Source: Bacillus sp. V5-8f (GTDB lineage Bacteria; Bacillota; Bacilli; Bacillales; DSM-1321). From it: a stretch of 64,000 nt of DNA. The stretch spans positions 1 to 64,000 of the forward strand of contig NZ_PGUW01000017.1 of the NCBI RefSeq assembly GCF_002863565.1, written 5' to 3'. A program made the position numbers and the translations under genes. Of the stretch, positions 1 through 6,796 are shown piece by piece; positions within the stretch are counted from its first letter, which is position 1; the number at the start of each line of letters is the position of its first letter. The notes beneath the pieces were generated by a model. The model was not told where the DNA came from and did no database searches. It worked only from the letters and a program-made list of their open reading frames with translations.

Positions 1-450
1 GATCAATCAGAAGAACCGCCAGCCACTCCGGGCGAAGGAAATGTACCGGGACCGAAAGTAGAAACCCCAACAGGTGATCAATCAGAAGAACCGCCAGCCA
101 CTCCGGGCGAAGGAAATGTACCGGGATCGGAAGGAGAAACCCCAACAGGTGAACAACCAGAAGAACCGCCAGCCACTCCGGGCGAAGGAAATGTATCGGG
201 ACCGGAAGGAGAAACCCCAACAGGTGAACAACCAGAAGAACCGCCAGCCACTCCGGGCGAAGGAAATGTACCGGGACCGGCAGTAGAAACCCCAACAGGT
301 GAACAACCAGAAGAACCGCCAGCCACTCCGGGCGAAGGAAATGTACCGGGATCGGAAGGAGAAACCCCAACAGGTAAACAACCAGAAGAACCGCCGGCCA
401 CTCCGGGTGAAGGAAATCCACCAGGACCGGAAGCAGCACCTCCAACAGGT
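1..450 (+). repeat. 75-bp tandem repeat, six copies, in coding sequence
   Basis: Six in-phase copies start at bases 1, 76, 151, 226, 301 and 376, with a diverged seventh from 451. Each is exactly 25 codons, so copy-number change keeps the frame. Copies differ at only a few positions (for example AAAGTA, GGAGAA or GCAGTA near the end of the unit), which points to recent expansion by slippage or recombination. Confidence 0.95.
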
Positions 451-885
451 GAACAACCAGAAGAATCGCCAACCGCTCCGAGTGAAGGAAGTGCACCGGG
501 ATTGGAAGAGGGGAGTGAGACAGGAACAGAAGAGGAAGTCCCAACAAGTGAACAGCCGACAGAAACCCCAGCAAACAGGGAAGAGGAAACAGTATCGGAC
601 ACGACAGATAGCCAGTCGAATGATAATTCAGTGGGTGAACCTCCTTCTCAGTCAGATAAAGAAGAAACAAACTCCGATTCCGAAAATGGTGCATCAACAG
701 GTAACCAGAGTGAGAATGCTTCGTCTGAATCAAGTGAAAAAGAGGCAGATTCCAATTCTGAAAGTAGTGAAGCGACAGGTAGCCAAAATGATAATACTTC
801 ATCTTTTTCAAATAAAACACAGGTTGCGCATTTTAGAAATAACTATAACGTCAAGGTGACAATTGGGTCTAAAATAGATGACTGA
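1..885 (+). CDS. Repeat-rich secreted protein, 5' truncated, in the tapA position of a sipW-tasA locus
   Basis: The reading frame is open from base 1, so the N-terminus lies outside the window. The first ~150 residues are six near-identical 25-residue repeats (EEPPATPGEGN core followed by ETPTG), then a degenerate seventh, then a Ser/Asn/Glu-rich tail ending in a short non-repetitive segment (VAHFRNNYNVKVTIG). The composition, Pro/Gly/Thr/Glu with no Cys or Trp, suggests an extended extracellular stalk. The stop overlaps the start of the SipW-like peptidase by 8 bases, so the two are translationally coupled. In Bacillus subtilis the gene before sipW is tapA, whose product also has a low-complexity acidic tail. 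I infer a matrix-fibre accessory or surface protein; the diagnostic N-terminal domain is not visible. Confidence 0.75.
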   Translation, partial: DQSEEPPATPGEGNVPGPKVETPTGDQSEEPPATPGEGNVPGSEGETPTGEQPEEPPATPGEGNVSGPEGETPTGEQPEEPPATPGEGNVPGPAVETPTGEQPEEPPATPGEGNVPGSEGETPTGKQPEEPPATPGEGNPPGPEAAPPTGEQPEESPTAPSEGSAPGLEEGSETGTEEEVPTSEQPTETPANREEETVSDTTDSQSNDNSVGEPPSQSDKEETNSDSENGASTGNQSENASSESSEKEADSNSESSEATGSQNDNTSSFSNKTQVAHFRNNYNVKVTIGSKIDD

Positions 886-1453
886 ACTTAAAGTAAAAAA
901 TCGGATGAGGGTGAAATCACTGGTCATAAAAGCAACGAATATTTTGGGGATAATGCTTCTATTAATATTTGTTTACTTGATTCTATTCTCAAAAATTAGT
1001 GGAGGAAGCCCACAGTTTTTTGGCTATCAGTTCATGACGATATTATCGGGTTCCATGGAACCTGAAATCAATAGAGGAGCAGTTGTATTAGTAAAATCAA
1101 TGAAAGACCCAGCAGCACTTCAGGAAGGTGATGTTGTTACATTTCGCTCGCCAAGAGATAGCAATCAACTCATTACACATCGTATCATGGATATTAATGA
1201 ACAAGGAATTCATACCGAGTTTATTACGAAAGGCGATGCAAATCTTACACCTGACGCTAGGCCACTTTCTGCCAATTTAGTAGTGGGAAAATATCAGGGT
1301 GTTACTTTTCCGTATCTCGGTTACTTAATCGAATTTATGAAGTCAAAATTAGGTTTAATCATTTTCTTGATTATTCCTGCCATCTATATAATAGTCTCTA
1401 ATATTAAATATCTTCAAACTGTTGTATCGGATTGTAAAGAGGGAGCCAGTTAA
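878..1453 (+). CDS. sipW: SipW-type (ER-type) signal peptidase I
   Basis: A 191-residue membrane serine protease that cleaves signal peptides of TasA/TapA-type matrix proteins. There is an N-terminal membrane segment at about residues 15-35. The catalytic Ser is in the SGSMEP motif near residue 59, and the ER-type class is shown by the His of LITHRIM in place of the usual bacterial Lys. Asp residues follow in TKGDANLTPD, and a C-terminal hydrophobic segment covers roughly residues 160-180. The ATG overlaps the upstream stop by 8 bases. The TasA-like substrate gene lies 200 bases downstream beyond a hairpin terminator. Length and motifs match SipW, and the gene order matches tapA-sipW-tasA. 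Confidence 0.93.
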   Translation: MTELKVKNRMRVKSLVIKATNILGIMLLLIFVYLILFSKISGGSPQFFGYQFMTILSGSMEPEINRGAVVLVKSMKDPAALQEGDVVTFRSPRDSNQLITHRIMDINEQGIHTEFITKGDANLTPDARPLSANLVVGKYQGVTFPYLGYLIEFMKSKLGLIIFLIIPAIYIIVSNIKYLQTVVSDCKEGAS

Positions 1454-1493
1454 AGGGAATATCATAAAATCTTTGAACAATTATGGCCGTAAC

Positions 1494-1526
1494 AAAAAAA
1501 GGTGAGAAGATTTTCTCACCTTTTTA
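1494..1526. terminator. Rho-independent terminator between sipW and the tasA-like gene
   Basis: A perfect 8-bp stem (GGTGAGAA/TTCTCACC, 1501-1520) with a GATT loop is followed by TTTTT and preceded by a run of A, so it could act on both strands. It should lower read-through from sipW into the tasA-like gene. Confidence 0.85.
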
Positions 1527-1653
1527 AAAATTTAATGATGGAGTTTACATAGGAAGACGATTATAAGTTTTAGTCTTTCAAACAATCAGCAACAAATATC
1601 ATATTTTTCTATTACTCTATAAAGATTATCCATTCGAAAGCTAGGTGATAAAA

Positions 1654-2625
1654 GTGAGTTCTAAATATAAAATTACGAAAGGAATCATCTTTCTCATTAG
1701 TGGCTTTATATTATTAATTTCGGCTGTTATTCCTCAAGGTACATGGTCCCTTTTTAATGACATTGAAACGAAAGGGCACACATTAGCGGTGGGAAAATGC
1801 AATATTGTGGTCTTTTCGGATTTTGATATTGATAACGTAATGCCAATGCAGGTTGAAGAAAGAATATTGACTATAGCGAACAGCGGGTCTTTACCAGTAA
1901 ATAAAGTTTATTTGCATACGAAGTTAAAATTTACAGATGGCACGGATAATAAGCTCAATCCTAAAAATGGAACCACAGCAGAAGAGTTTACTGAACAGTT
2001 CGAAGTAAAATTTCGATTAGATGATGCATATGTAAAAAACGAAGATGGAAGCTTCTTCAAATTGACACTTGCTGAATTAGAGAAAAAGCCACTTAACATT
2101 GCTTCGTGGCTTCCAGGGGGCAAATTGAATGTATCTGAGGGGATTGATCTAGAAATTGAAATTTCTTTTATATCTCAATCAGTAAATAAACATAGAAATG
2201 AAATAAACAATGAAGGGCAATTTCAGGATGATTCTTTATCTGTTGATTTTGATATAGAAGGGATTTGTGGTGGAGGCGACGGTGATGATGACAAGAACGA
2301 TGACGAACCAAAACAATGGGATAAAAGTTCATTAAAATTCATTGACCAAGGTCGTGAGGGTAATGCAATATATGCTGATGTAAAAAATGGGGGCTCAGGA
2401 ATGGGTGGCCCTGTAAAATATGAAGTATACTGGGTTGCACAGGGTAATCCTAAAGGAGGGGAAATTGTAGCAACTGGTACAGTTCCTACTCTAGGTTCCG
2501 GCCAAACATATAAGATTATGTATAATCCAAAAAAATCTGGAACCTATATGATTAAAGCATACCAGCGTCCGGGTCATCGTGGTACAGGGGAATTGTGGAG
2601 TGGAGAAATTAATTTTCCAAAATGA
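1654..2625 (+). CDS. TasA/camelysin-family matrix protein with TapA-like C-terminal domain
   Basis: About 323 residues. An N-terminal hydrophobic segment (residues ~10-26) is followed by GTWSLFNDIET, the hallmark of SipW-processed TasA/CalY (camelysin) exports. The middle (~30-200) is the TasA-like beta domain. An acidic Gly/Asp linker (~204-219) leads into a ~100-residue domain (QWDKSSLKFIDQ ... GTYMIKAYQRPGH ... LWSGEINF). From memory this resembles the folded core of TapA (RWDQSDLHISDQ ... GIYAFKVYKPAGY ... WSEPMRL). The protein therefore looks like a TasA-TapA composite that could both form and anchor or nucleate fibres. AGGTGAT at 1643-1649 sits 4 bases before GTG 1654, so I prefer this start to GTG 1645. 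Confidence 0.85.
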   Translation: MSSKYKITKGIIFLISGFILLISAVIPQGTWSLFNDIETKGHTLAVGKCNIVVFSDFDIDNVMPMQVEERILTIANSGSLPVNKVYLHTKLKFTDGTDNKLNPKNGTTAEEFTEQFEVKFRLDDAYVKNEDGSFFKLTLAELEKKPLNIASWLPGGKLNVSEGIDLEIEISFISQSVNKHRNEINNEGQFQDDSLSVDFDIEGICGGGDGDDDKNDDEPKQWDKSSLKFIDQGREGNAIYADVKNGGSGMGGPVKYEVYWVAQGNPKGGEIVATGTVPTLGSGQTYKIMYNPKKSGTYMIKAYQRPGHRGTGELWSGEINFPK

Positions 2626-2756
2626 AGAGAGTTATATAAGGTAGATGAACTAAAGAAGGACTGATTTGCTTTGGTGAAGTAAATTTCCTGATTTCGTTCT
2701 TTGAGTGAGGGATGTTTCCTTTTTTTAAATAAAGAAAGAATAGCGCAACTGTATAA

Positions 2757-2795
2757 GACCTTGATTGAATAAAAAGTAACAATCAAGGTCTTTTT
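2757..2795 (+). terminator. Terminator after the tasA-like gene
   Basis: An 11-bp perfect stem (GACCTTGATTG/CAATCAAGGTC) with a 12-base loop is followed by TTTTT. It ends the matrix operon. Confidence 0.9.
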
Positions 2796-2850
2796 AAAAG
2801 TATCAATTCTCAATTAAGAACAGATATTTTTTTACAAAGAGGTGATCCAA

Positions 2851-3146
2851 ATGAAACACCTATTCCAATACCTCGCTATTCTCAACCTCCTAGCCGCTTT
2901 CCTTACATATTATGGCTTGCTCAATTCCCATATCACCGAAGCAAATCCTCTTATGAACTCTTTATATGAAACCCATCCTTTTTTGTTTATGACGGTCAAA
3001 TTGACGCTTTCGTTCCTATTATATGTTCTTAGTTTATACATAAAGCCCCGCCCTGCTTATTGGATAAAAGGCATCTCCATTGCGGATTGGCCTTCTATAC
3101 GTTCATATGCTTGCTCCACGGTTATTGGCTGGTCCTCGTTATATAA
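2851..3146 (+). pseudogene. DUF5658-type small membrane protein, frameshifted
   Basis: ATG 2851 follows an AGAGGTGAT ribosome binding site by 5 bases. The first ~72 codons give an intact DUF5658-like start (KHLFQYLAILNLL, then ITEANPLMNSLYETHP, then a second membrane segment). The frame breaks at the AAAA run 3066-3069. Adding one A restores WIKRHLHCGLAFYTF, continuing into LLHGYWLVLVI and a stop at 3144-3146, which is a typical hydrophobic C-terminus for the family. As written, the original frame runs on with nonsense to 3174. It is either a real single-base deletion or a homopolymer sequencing error. The gene would encode ~99 residues of unknown function. Confidence 0.7.
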
Positions 3147-3284
3147 GTTTGCGCCTTTCCCCTATATTGAGTAAAAGGATCGTCCCAATTGTATCATTGA
3201 TTTACTGCGAACATCCTGTGTCCGCCTTCAGGAAGATAGGCGATTTCCCCCTTCGGATGGGGAAGTTCCCCGATATGGAAAACA

Positions 3285-3486
3285 CTATTGTAGGCGAATA
3301 AAATGATTTTTAACATCATGCGGGGATGATAAGCAGAGCGGCCCCCACCGGATAGAGACTGGCGAAAATAGAAGGACTAATCTGGTCGACGGCATGGCTG
3401 ACGATCCGGAAAAGGTGGTGTTTGGGGATGAGGATTTCAATATCCATTGGAAGGATTAGCTGGTCAATGTTATACTGAATGTACAT
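3285..3486 (-). pseudogene. Remnant of an IS1182-family transposase N-terminus
   Basis: Reading the minus strand from ATG 3486 gives the start of an IS1182/DDE-type transposase: LILPMDIEILIPKHHLFRIV. After a stop and frame change, YHPRMMLK-like residues (RMMLKIILFAYN) follow. The rest of the transposase and its catalytic core are absent. Bases down to about 3195 are open in the shifted frame but are not recognisable as transposase. This is the scar of an old insertion between the DUF5658 gene and the SASP gene. Confidence 0.65.
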
Positions 3487-3569
3487 AAGAAAACATTGCT
3501 TTCTCGTATGATTTGGTGTGGTACTTTATTATACCAAAAGGAAATGTTTTCTTATTTTTTTATGCCCAC

Positions 3570-3609
3570 AAAAAAAGAGGCGCCCAAAAGTCACTTTTGG
3601 GACAGCCTC
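3570..3609 (-). terminator. Terminator of the alpha/beta SASP gene
   Basis: On the minus strand GAGGCTGTCCCAAAAG pairs with CTTTTGGGCGCCTC (one internal mismatch) and is followed by seven T residues. It lies 30 bases past the SASP stop. Confidence 0.88.
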
Positions 3610-3639
3610 AATCCATATATCATTAGGTTTTATTGATGC

Positions 3640-3864
3640 TTAACGAGAAGAGTTCGGTGGTGCAACTTGTCCAGACAATTGGGATTGAGCTGTAGCGATC
3701 AGACGTTTTACGATTTCACCGCCTACTGAACCGTTTGCACGCGCTGTTTGGTCAGCTCCAAGCTCAAACCCAAACTCAGCTGCGATTTCATACTTCAGCT
3801 GCTCAATTGCCATTTCTGCACCTTGTACTAAAAGGCGATTGCGGCCTCCACGACGATTAGACAT
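3640..3864 (-). CDS. Alpha/beta-type small acid-soluble spore protein
   Basis: A 74-residue DNA-binding spore-core protein that saturates spore DNA and protects it, and is degraded by the GPR protease at germination. Visible family features are [18 protein letters not shown], carrying the GPR site E-I-A with its downstream E-F, and the second block [17 protein letters not shown]. The start follows an excellent AGGAGGTGA site. It is monocistronic with its own terminator and is probably transcribed in the forespore (sigma G), although I could not place a convincing sigma-G promoter. Confidence 0.97.
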   Translation of the reverse strand: MSNRRGGRNRLLVQGAEMAIEQLKYEIAAEFGFELGADQTARANGSVGGEIVKRLIATAQSQLSGQVAPPNSSR

Positions 3865-3963
3865 GTTTCGTCACCTCCTCATTACCTATGTTCTCTTATT
3901 GTTAAAAACAAATGCATTCAAAATTTTGGAATACGTATCGTTGAACAATTCTGCTATTATAAG

Positions 3964-4270
3964 ATGTTAATTGTTTTTCCCCACTTGAAAGTATATTCGG
4001 TTGCCAAGGGAGATGGGAAACAGATCCAAAATGCGTTCATTCTTAAGGAGGATTTGCAGCAATACGAATTAATGAATGTACTTGATTACGTAAAGCGTAA
4101 AATATTTTGAAGATATGCAACTCTTATTTATTGATAAGAGAACGGGACTTGTTGATGAGCAACTTAATTTTTACTTGCTGTGGGCATTTTCTTGCATGGG
4201 GATTACTGAAAATAGTGGTGTTAAACCAAGCCAAGTTCCTTTTTCAAAAAACTGGCTGAATATGGAGTGA
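3964..4270 (+). pseudogene. Possible frameshifted hypothetical gene
   Basis: From ATG 3964 one frame reads MLIVFPHLKVYSVAKGDG and on to LMNVLDYVKRK, then stops. Removing one A from the AAAA run near 4100 joins it to YFEDMQLLFIDKRTG and LNFYLLWAFSCMGIT, ending at 4270, for about 101 residues. The joined product looks protein-like, but I recognise no family and there is no clear ribosome binding site. It may instead be chance open sequence. Confidence 0.35.
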
Positions 4271-4371
4271 ATATTTTTTTATAAAATCAAAAAAATAGTA
4301 AAAAAATGTATAAAAAAGAGACTCCTGCAAAATCTATAAGTGTTGGTACTAAACTTCAAGGAGGAATCAAC

Positions 4372-5343
4372 ATGTCTCAATCACAACAACAGATGCAACA
4401 AAGAGCACAACAACTAGGGATGCAAGCAGGTGGATTTGGTATGCAGAGCGGAATGTCTGGAGCATTTGGCGGCCCCGTTCAATCTATCACTCAGCCAGGA
4501 TTTGCAGGAACCAGCCCTCAGCAAGTAAGACAAGATATTCAGCGTGACTTGCAATATGGTTCTCTCCAGCAGCAAGGTGGTTTCGGCAGTCAGGCTGGAA
4601 TGCAAGCTGGCGGTTTGGGAATGCAAACAGGTATGACAGGCGGATACAGTTCACAGCAAATGGGCGGTCCTTTACAAGCGGTCATGCAGCCAGGATTTGC
4701 AGGAACAAACCCTCAGCAAGTAAGGCAAGATATCCAACGAGATTTACAATATGGGTCTAGCCAACAGCAAGGCGGCTTCGGGATGCAAGCGGGATCGACA
4801 GGAGGATATGGTTCACAGCAAATGGGCGATTCGATACAATCAGTCATGCAGCCAGGATTTGCTGGAACAAACCCTCAGCAAGTAAGACAAGATATCCAAC
4901 GAGATTTACAATATGGTTCTAGCCAGCAGCAAGGCGGCTTCGGCATGCAGTCAGCTGGAATGCAAGCAGGTGGATTTGGTATGCAGAGCGGAATGTCTGG
5001 CGCATTTGGCGGCCCCGTTCAATCTATCACTCAGCCAGGATTTGCAGGAACGGATTCTCAGCAGGTAAGACAGGATATCCAACGCGACCTGCAATATGGT
5101 TCTAGCCAGCAGCAAGGGGGCTTTGGCATGCAATCAGCAGGAATGCAAGTTGGCGGTTTTGGCAGTCAGGCCGGAATGACAAACGGATATAGTTCACAGC
5201 AAGTGGGCGGCCCCGTTCAATCTATCATGCAGCCAGGATTTGCAGGAACGGATGCCCAGCAGGTAATACAGGAAATTCAAGCAGCTACCGAACAAGCTGG
5301 CCAAACAGGATTTACAAATGGAATTCAAGGTGGTCTTCAATAA
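4372..5343 (+). CDS. Large Gln/Gly/Met/Ser repeat protein, gamma-type SASP-like
   Basis: A 323-residue low-complexity protein. Five copies of a block, QPGFAGT(N/D/S)xQQVRQDIQ, are separated by GGFGMQ/GSQAGMQ-rich linkers. The block resembles the FASETNAQQVRKQNQQ unit of gamma-type SASP (SspE), and the linkers resemble its GQGQFG spacers. SspE has two or three units and fewer than 100 residues, so this would be an expanded form. The acidic residue before the GPR cut site (E-F-A) is Gly here, so GPR processing is uncertain. The fifth block has diverged (QQVIQEIQAATEQ). ATG 4372 sits 7 bases after AAGGAGG; the upstream in-frame ATG 4306 lacks a site. Roles as a spore amino-acid store or spore coat protein are both possible. 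Confidence 0.7.
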   Translation: MSQSQQQMQQRAQQLGMQAGGFGMQSGMSGAFGGPVQSITQPGFAGTSPQQVRQDIQRDLQYGSLQQQGGFGSQAGMQAGGLGMQTGMTGGYSSQQMGGPLQAVMQPGFAGTNPQQVRQDIQRDLQYGSSQQQGGFGMQAGSTGGYGSQQMGDSIQSVMQPGFAGTNPQQVRQDIQRDLQYGSSQQQGGFGMQSAGMQAGGFGMQSGMSGAFGGPVQSITQPGFAGTDSQQVRQDIQRDLQYGSSQQQGGFGMQSAGMQVGGFGSQAGMTNGYSSQQVGGPVQSIMQPGFAGTDAQQVIQEIQAATEQAGQTGFTNGIQGGLQ

Positions 5344-5360
5344 TAGGAACATATTGCGTG

Positions 5361-5389
5361 AATGCCCTTCTTTGTGAAGGGCATTTTGC
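5361..5389 (+). terminator. Terminator after the gamma-SASP-like gene
   Basis: A 10-bp stem AATGCCCTTC/GAAGGGCATT is followed by a short T run. Confidence 0.85.
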
Positions 5390-5485
5390 GTTAATACAGC
5401 TTCAATTGTTAAAGAAGTTCCATCAAGTATTTTCTGGTTAGAGTATAATGGAAAAATAGAAAACAATAGAAGGAGGCAATTCGTT

Positions 5486-5920
5486 GTGAAATTTATTTTT
5501 CCTTTGCTTGCATTAATGGGCGGATTCGCGGTTGCTGTTCAAGCCCAGATAAATGGCGGATTGGGAAAAAAAGCGGGGGCGTTTGAGGGAGCGTTTGTTT
5601 CATTTCTCATTGGGACACTTGCTTTATTCTTTTTGATGCTGTTCTTTGGAAAAGGAAATATTTTAGCGGTGCAAGCTGTGCCCAAATGGCAGCTTATAGG
5701 CGGTTTACTTGGTGCCTTTTATGTCACTGTCATGATTCTCGTAGTCCCAAAGATAGGTGTTGCCCCCACATTGGTTTCTGTTATTGCCGGACAAATTATC
5801 ATAGGGGCCGTCATTGATCACTTTGGATTGTTTGGTGGAGTAAAAATACCAATCGATTTAAAAAAGATTATGGCAATCGTTTTATTATTCGTATCACTCT
5901 ACTTATTTAACTATAAATGA
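5486..5920 (+). CDS. YdcZ-family (DUF606) membrane permease of the DMT superfamily
   Basis: 144 residues with about five hydrophobic helices. The opening (LLALMGGFAVAVQAQINGGLG) is typical of the YdcZ/DUF606 half-size DMT transporters, whose substrates are mostly unknown. The start is GTG 5486, nine bases after AGGAGG. Paralogues often occur as adjacent pairs, but only one is present here. It stands alone and is followed 13 bases later by a truncated STAS gene that is unrelated in function. Confidence 0.85.
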   Translation: MKFIFPLLALMGGFAVAVQAQINGGLGKKAGAFEGAFVSFLIGTLALFFLMLFFGKGNILAVQAVPKWQLIGGLLGAFYVTVMILVVPKIGVAPTLVSVIAGQIIIGAVIDHFGLFGGVKIPIDLKKIMAIVLLFVSLYLFNYK

Positions 5921-5932
5921 CTAAAAGAAAAA

Positions 5933-6439
5933 ATGAGATCCCGTCTTAAAAATGCGAGGGAGAGCGATATTCTAATAATAATAAATTCCAGGATAAGGGC
6001 GTGTGCGCTCGACATCAGTTTGACTGAGACGATTCTTGCTTATGAGGAGTACACAGACAAGATTATCAAAAATAGGAGAACGGAAGCGAATGAGTTATCG
6101 GCACCGGTCGTGCCAATCCAGGACGGGATGGCTGTTCTTCCATTGATTGGGTCCTTTGATCATGACAGAGCCGAACATTTAGTAAATAAGGTAGTCCCAA
6201 AAATCAGTGAACTTGGGGTAGAATGCTTGATTATTGATTTTTTCGGCATTGTAACGATTGATTCAGAGGTTGCCAACCATATCTTTAATGTGTATAAAGT
6301 GCTTCGGCTGCTGGGAATTCAAGTGATTGCCACCGGAATCCGTCCGGATTTAGCAACTAAGGTAATAGGGGGCGGCATGGATTTCTCATCGATCAGAACG
6401 TTCGCAAATGTGAAGCAGGCGATAGAAAGCATTGGGTGA
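5933..6439 (+). CDS. N-terminally truncated RsbR-like STAS protein
   Basis: 168 residues. Residues ~30-55 look like the helical linker of RsbR paralogues (LAYEEYTDKIIKN, then ELSAPVVPI), followed by a complete STAS domain (~58-165: AVLPLIGSFDHDRAEHLV, then IDFFGIVTIDSEVANHIF). Intact RsbR paralogues are about 270-290 residues with an N-terminal globin-like sensor domain, and that domain is missing. The first RsbT phosphorylation position, usually Thr in DTxRA, is His here (DHDRA); the second (DTxVA) is Ser. No ribosome binding site precedes ATG 5933. It is probably a decayed stressosome gene rather than a functional regulator. Confidence 0.7.
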   Translation: MRSRLKNARESDILIIINSRIRACALDISLTETILAYEEYTDKIIKNRRTEANELSAPVVPIQDGMAVLPLIGSFDHDRAEHLVNKVVPKISELGVECLIIDFFGIVTIDSEVANHIFNVYKVLRLLGIQVIATGIRPDLATKVIGGGMDFSSIRTFANVKQAIESIG

Positions 6440-6796
6440 AAACCATATATTTATAGAGTTCCATTAAATAGTAATTACTGAATTTATTAGCATTTTATTA
6501 GATTTCATTTGTACCGCCACTTCAAAACCCAAAACATAGATAACCTTGCAGGACAAAAAGAACAACAGTAAATAAATAAGCTTGAGAAGGAAGTTGAACA
6601 AAGAACGGAAGAACTGGCAGTATGATACCAAAATGACGTAACAATCGATACACAACATTAAATTGAGCCGTTTTTGGCGACGATTTTTTCCATAAGGATT
6701 GAAAGGCCTCCGTCACTTATCGTGATTAGCTGAAAATGGATAGGGTATATAATCGGTGGAAGCTATCAACCATCAATCCATTAGGAGTGATAAACA
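6440..6796. other. Gene-free stretch with a possible kinase-linker relic
   Basis: No supportable gene. Around 6575-6630 a coiled-coil segment (NKLEKEVEQRTEELAV) between stops resembles the linker after PAS domains in sensor kinases; this is weak. The last ~60 bases should hold the promoter of the decarboxylase. Confidence 0.4.

Noticed and set aside
78-602. Long open frames on the minus strand through the 75-bp repeats
   Set aside because: A repeat whose length is a multiple of three keeps several frames open by itself. The plus frame joins a normal C-terminus and is coupled to sipW, whereas the minus frames have no start signals.
299-859. A second plus-strand frame across the repeats (Asn/Gln/Lys-rich)
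   Set aside because: It is a +1 shadow of the real frame, rich in Arg/Lys with no conserved end, and overlaps the coding frame completely.
3487-3553. Inverted repeat AAGAAAACATT/AATGTTTTCTT beside the transposase scar
   Set aside because: It could be an IS end or a hairpin terminator, but with no element boundary or target duplication I cannot assign it.
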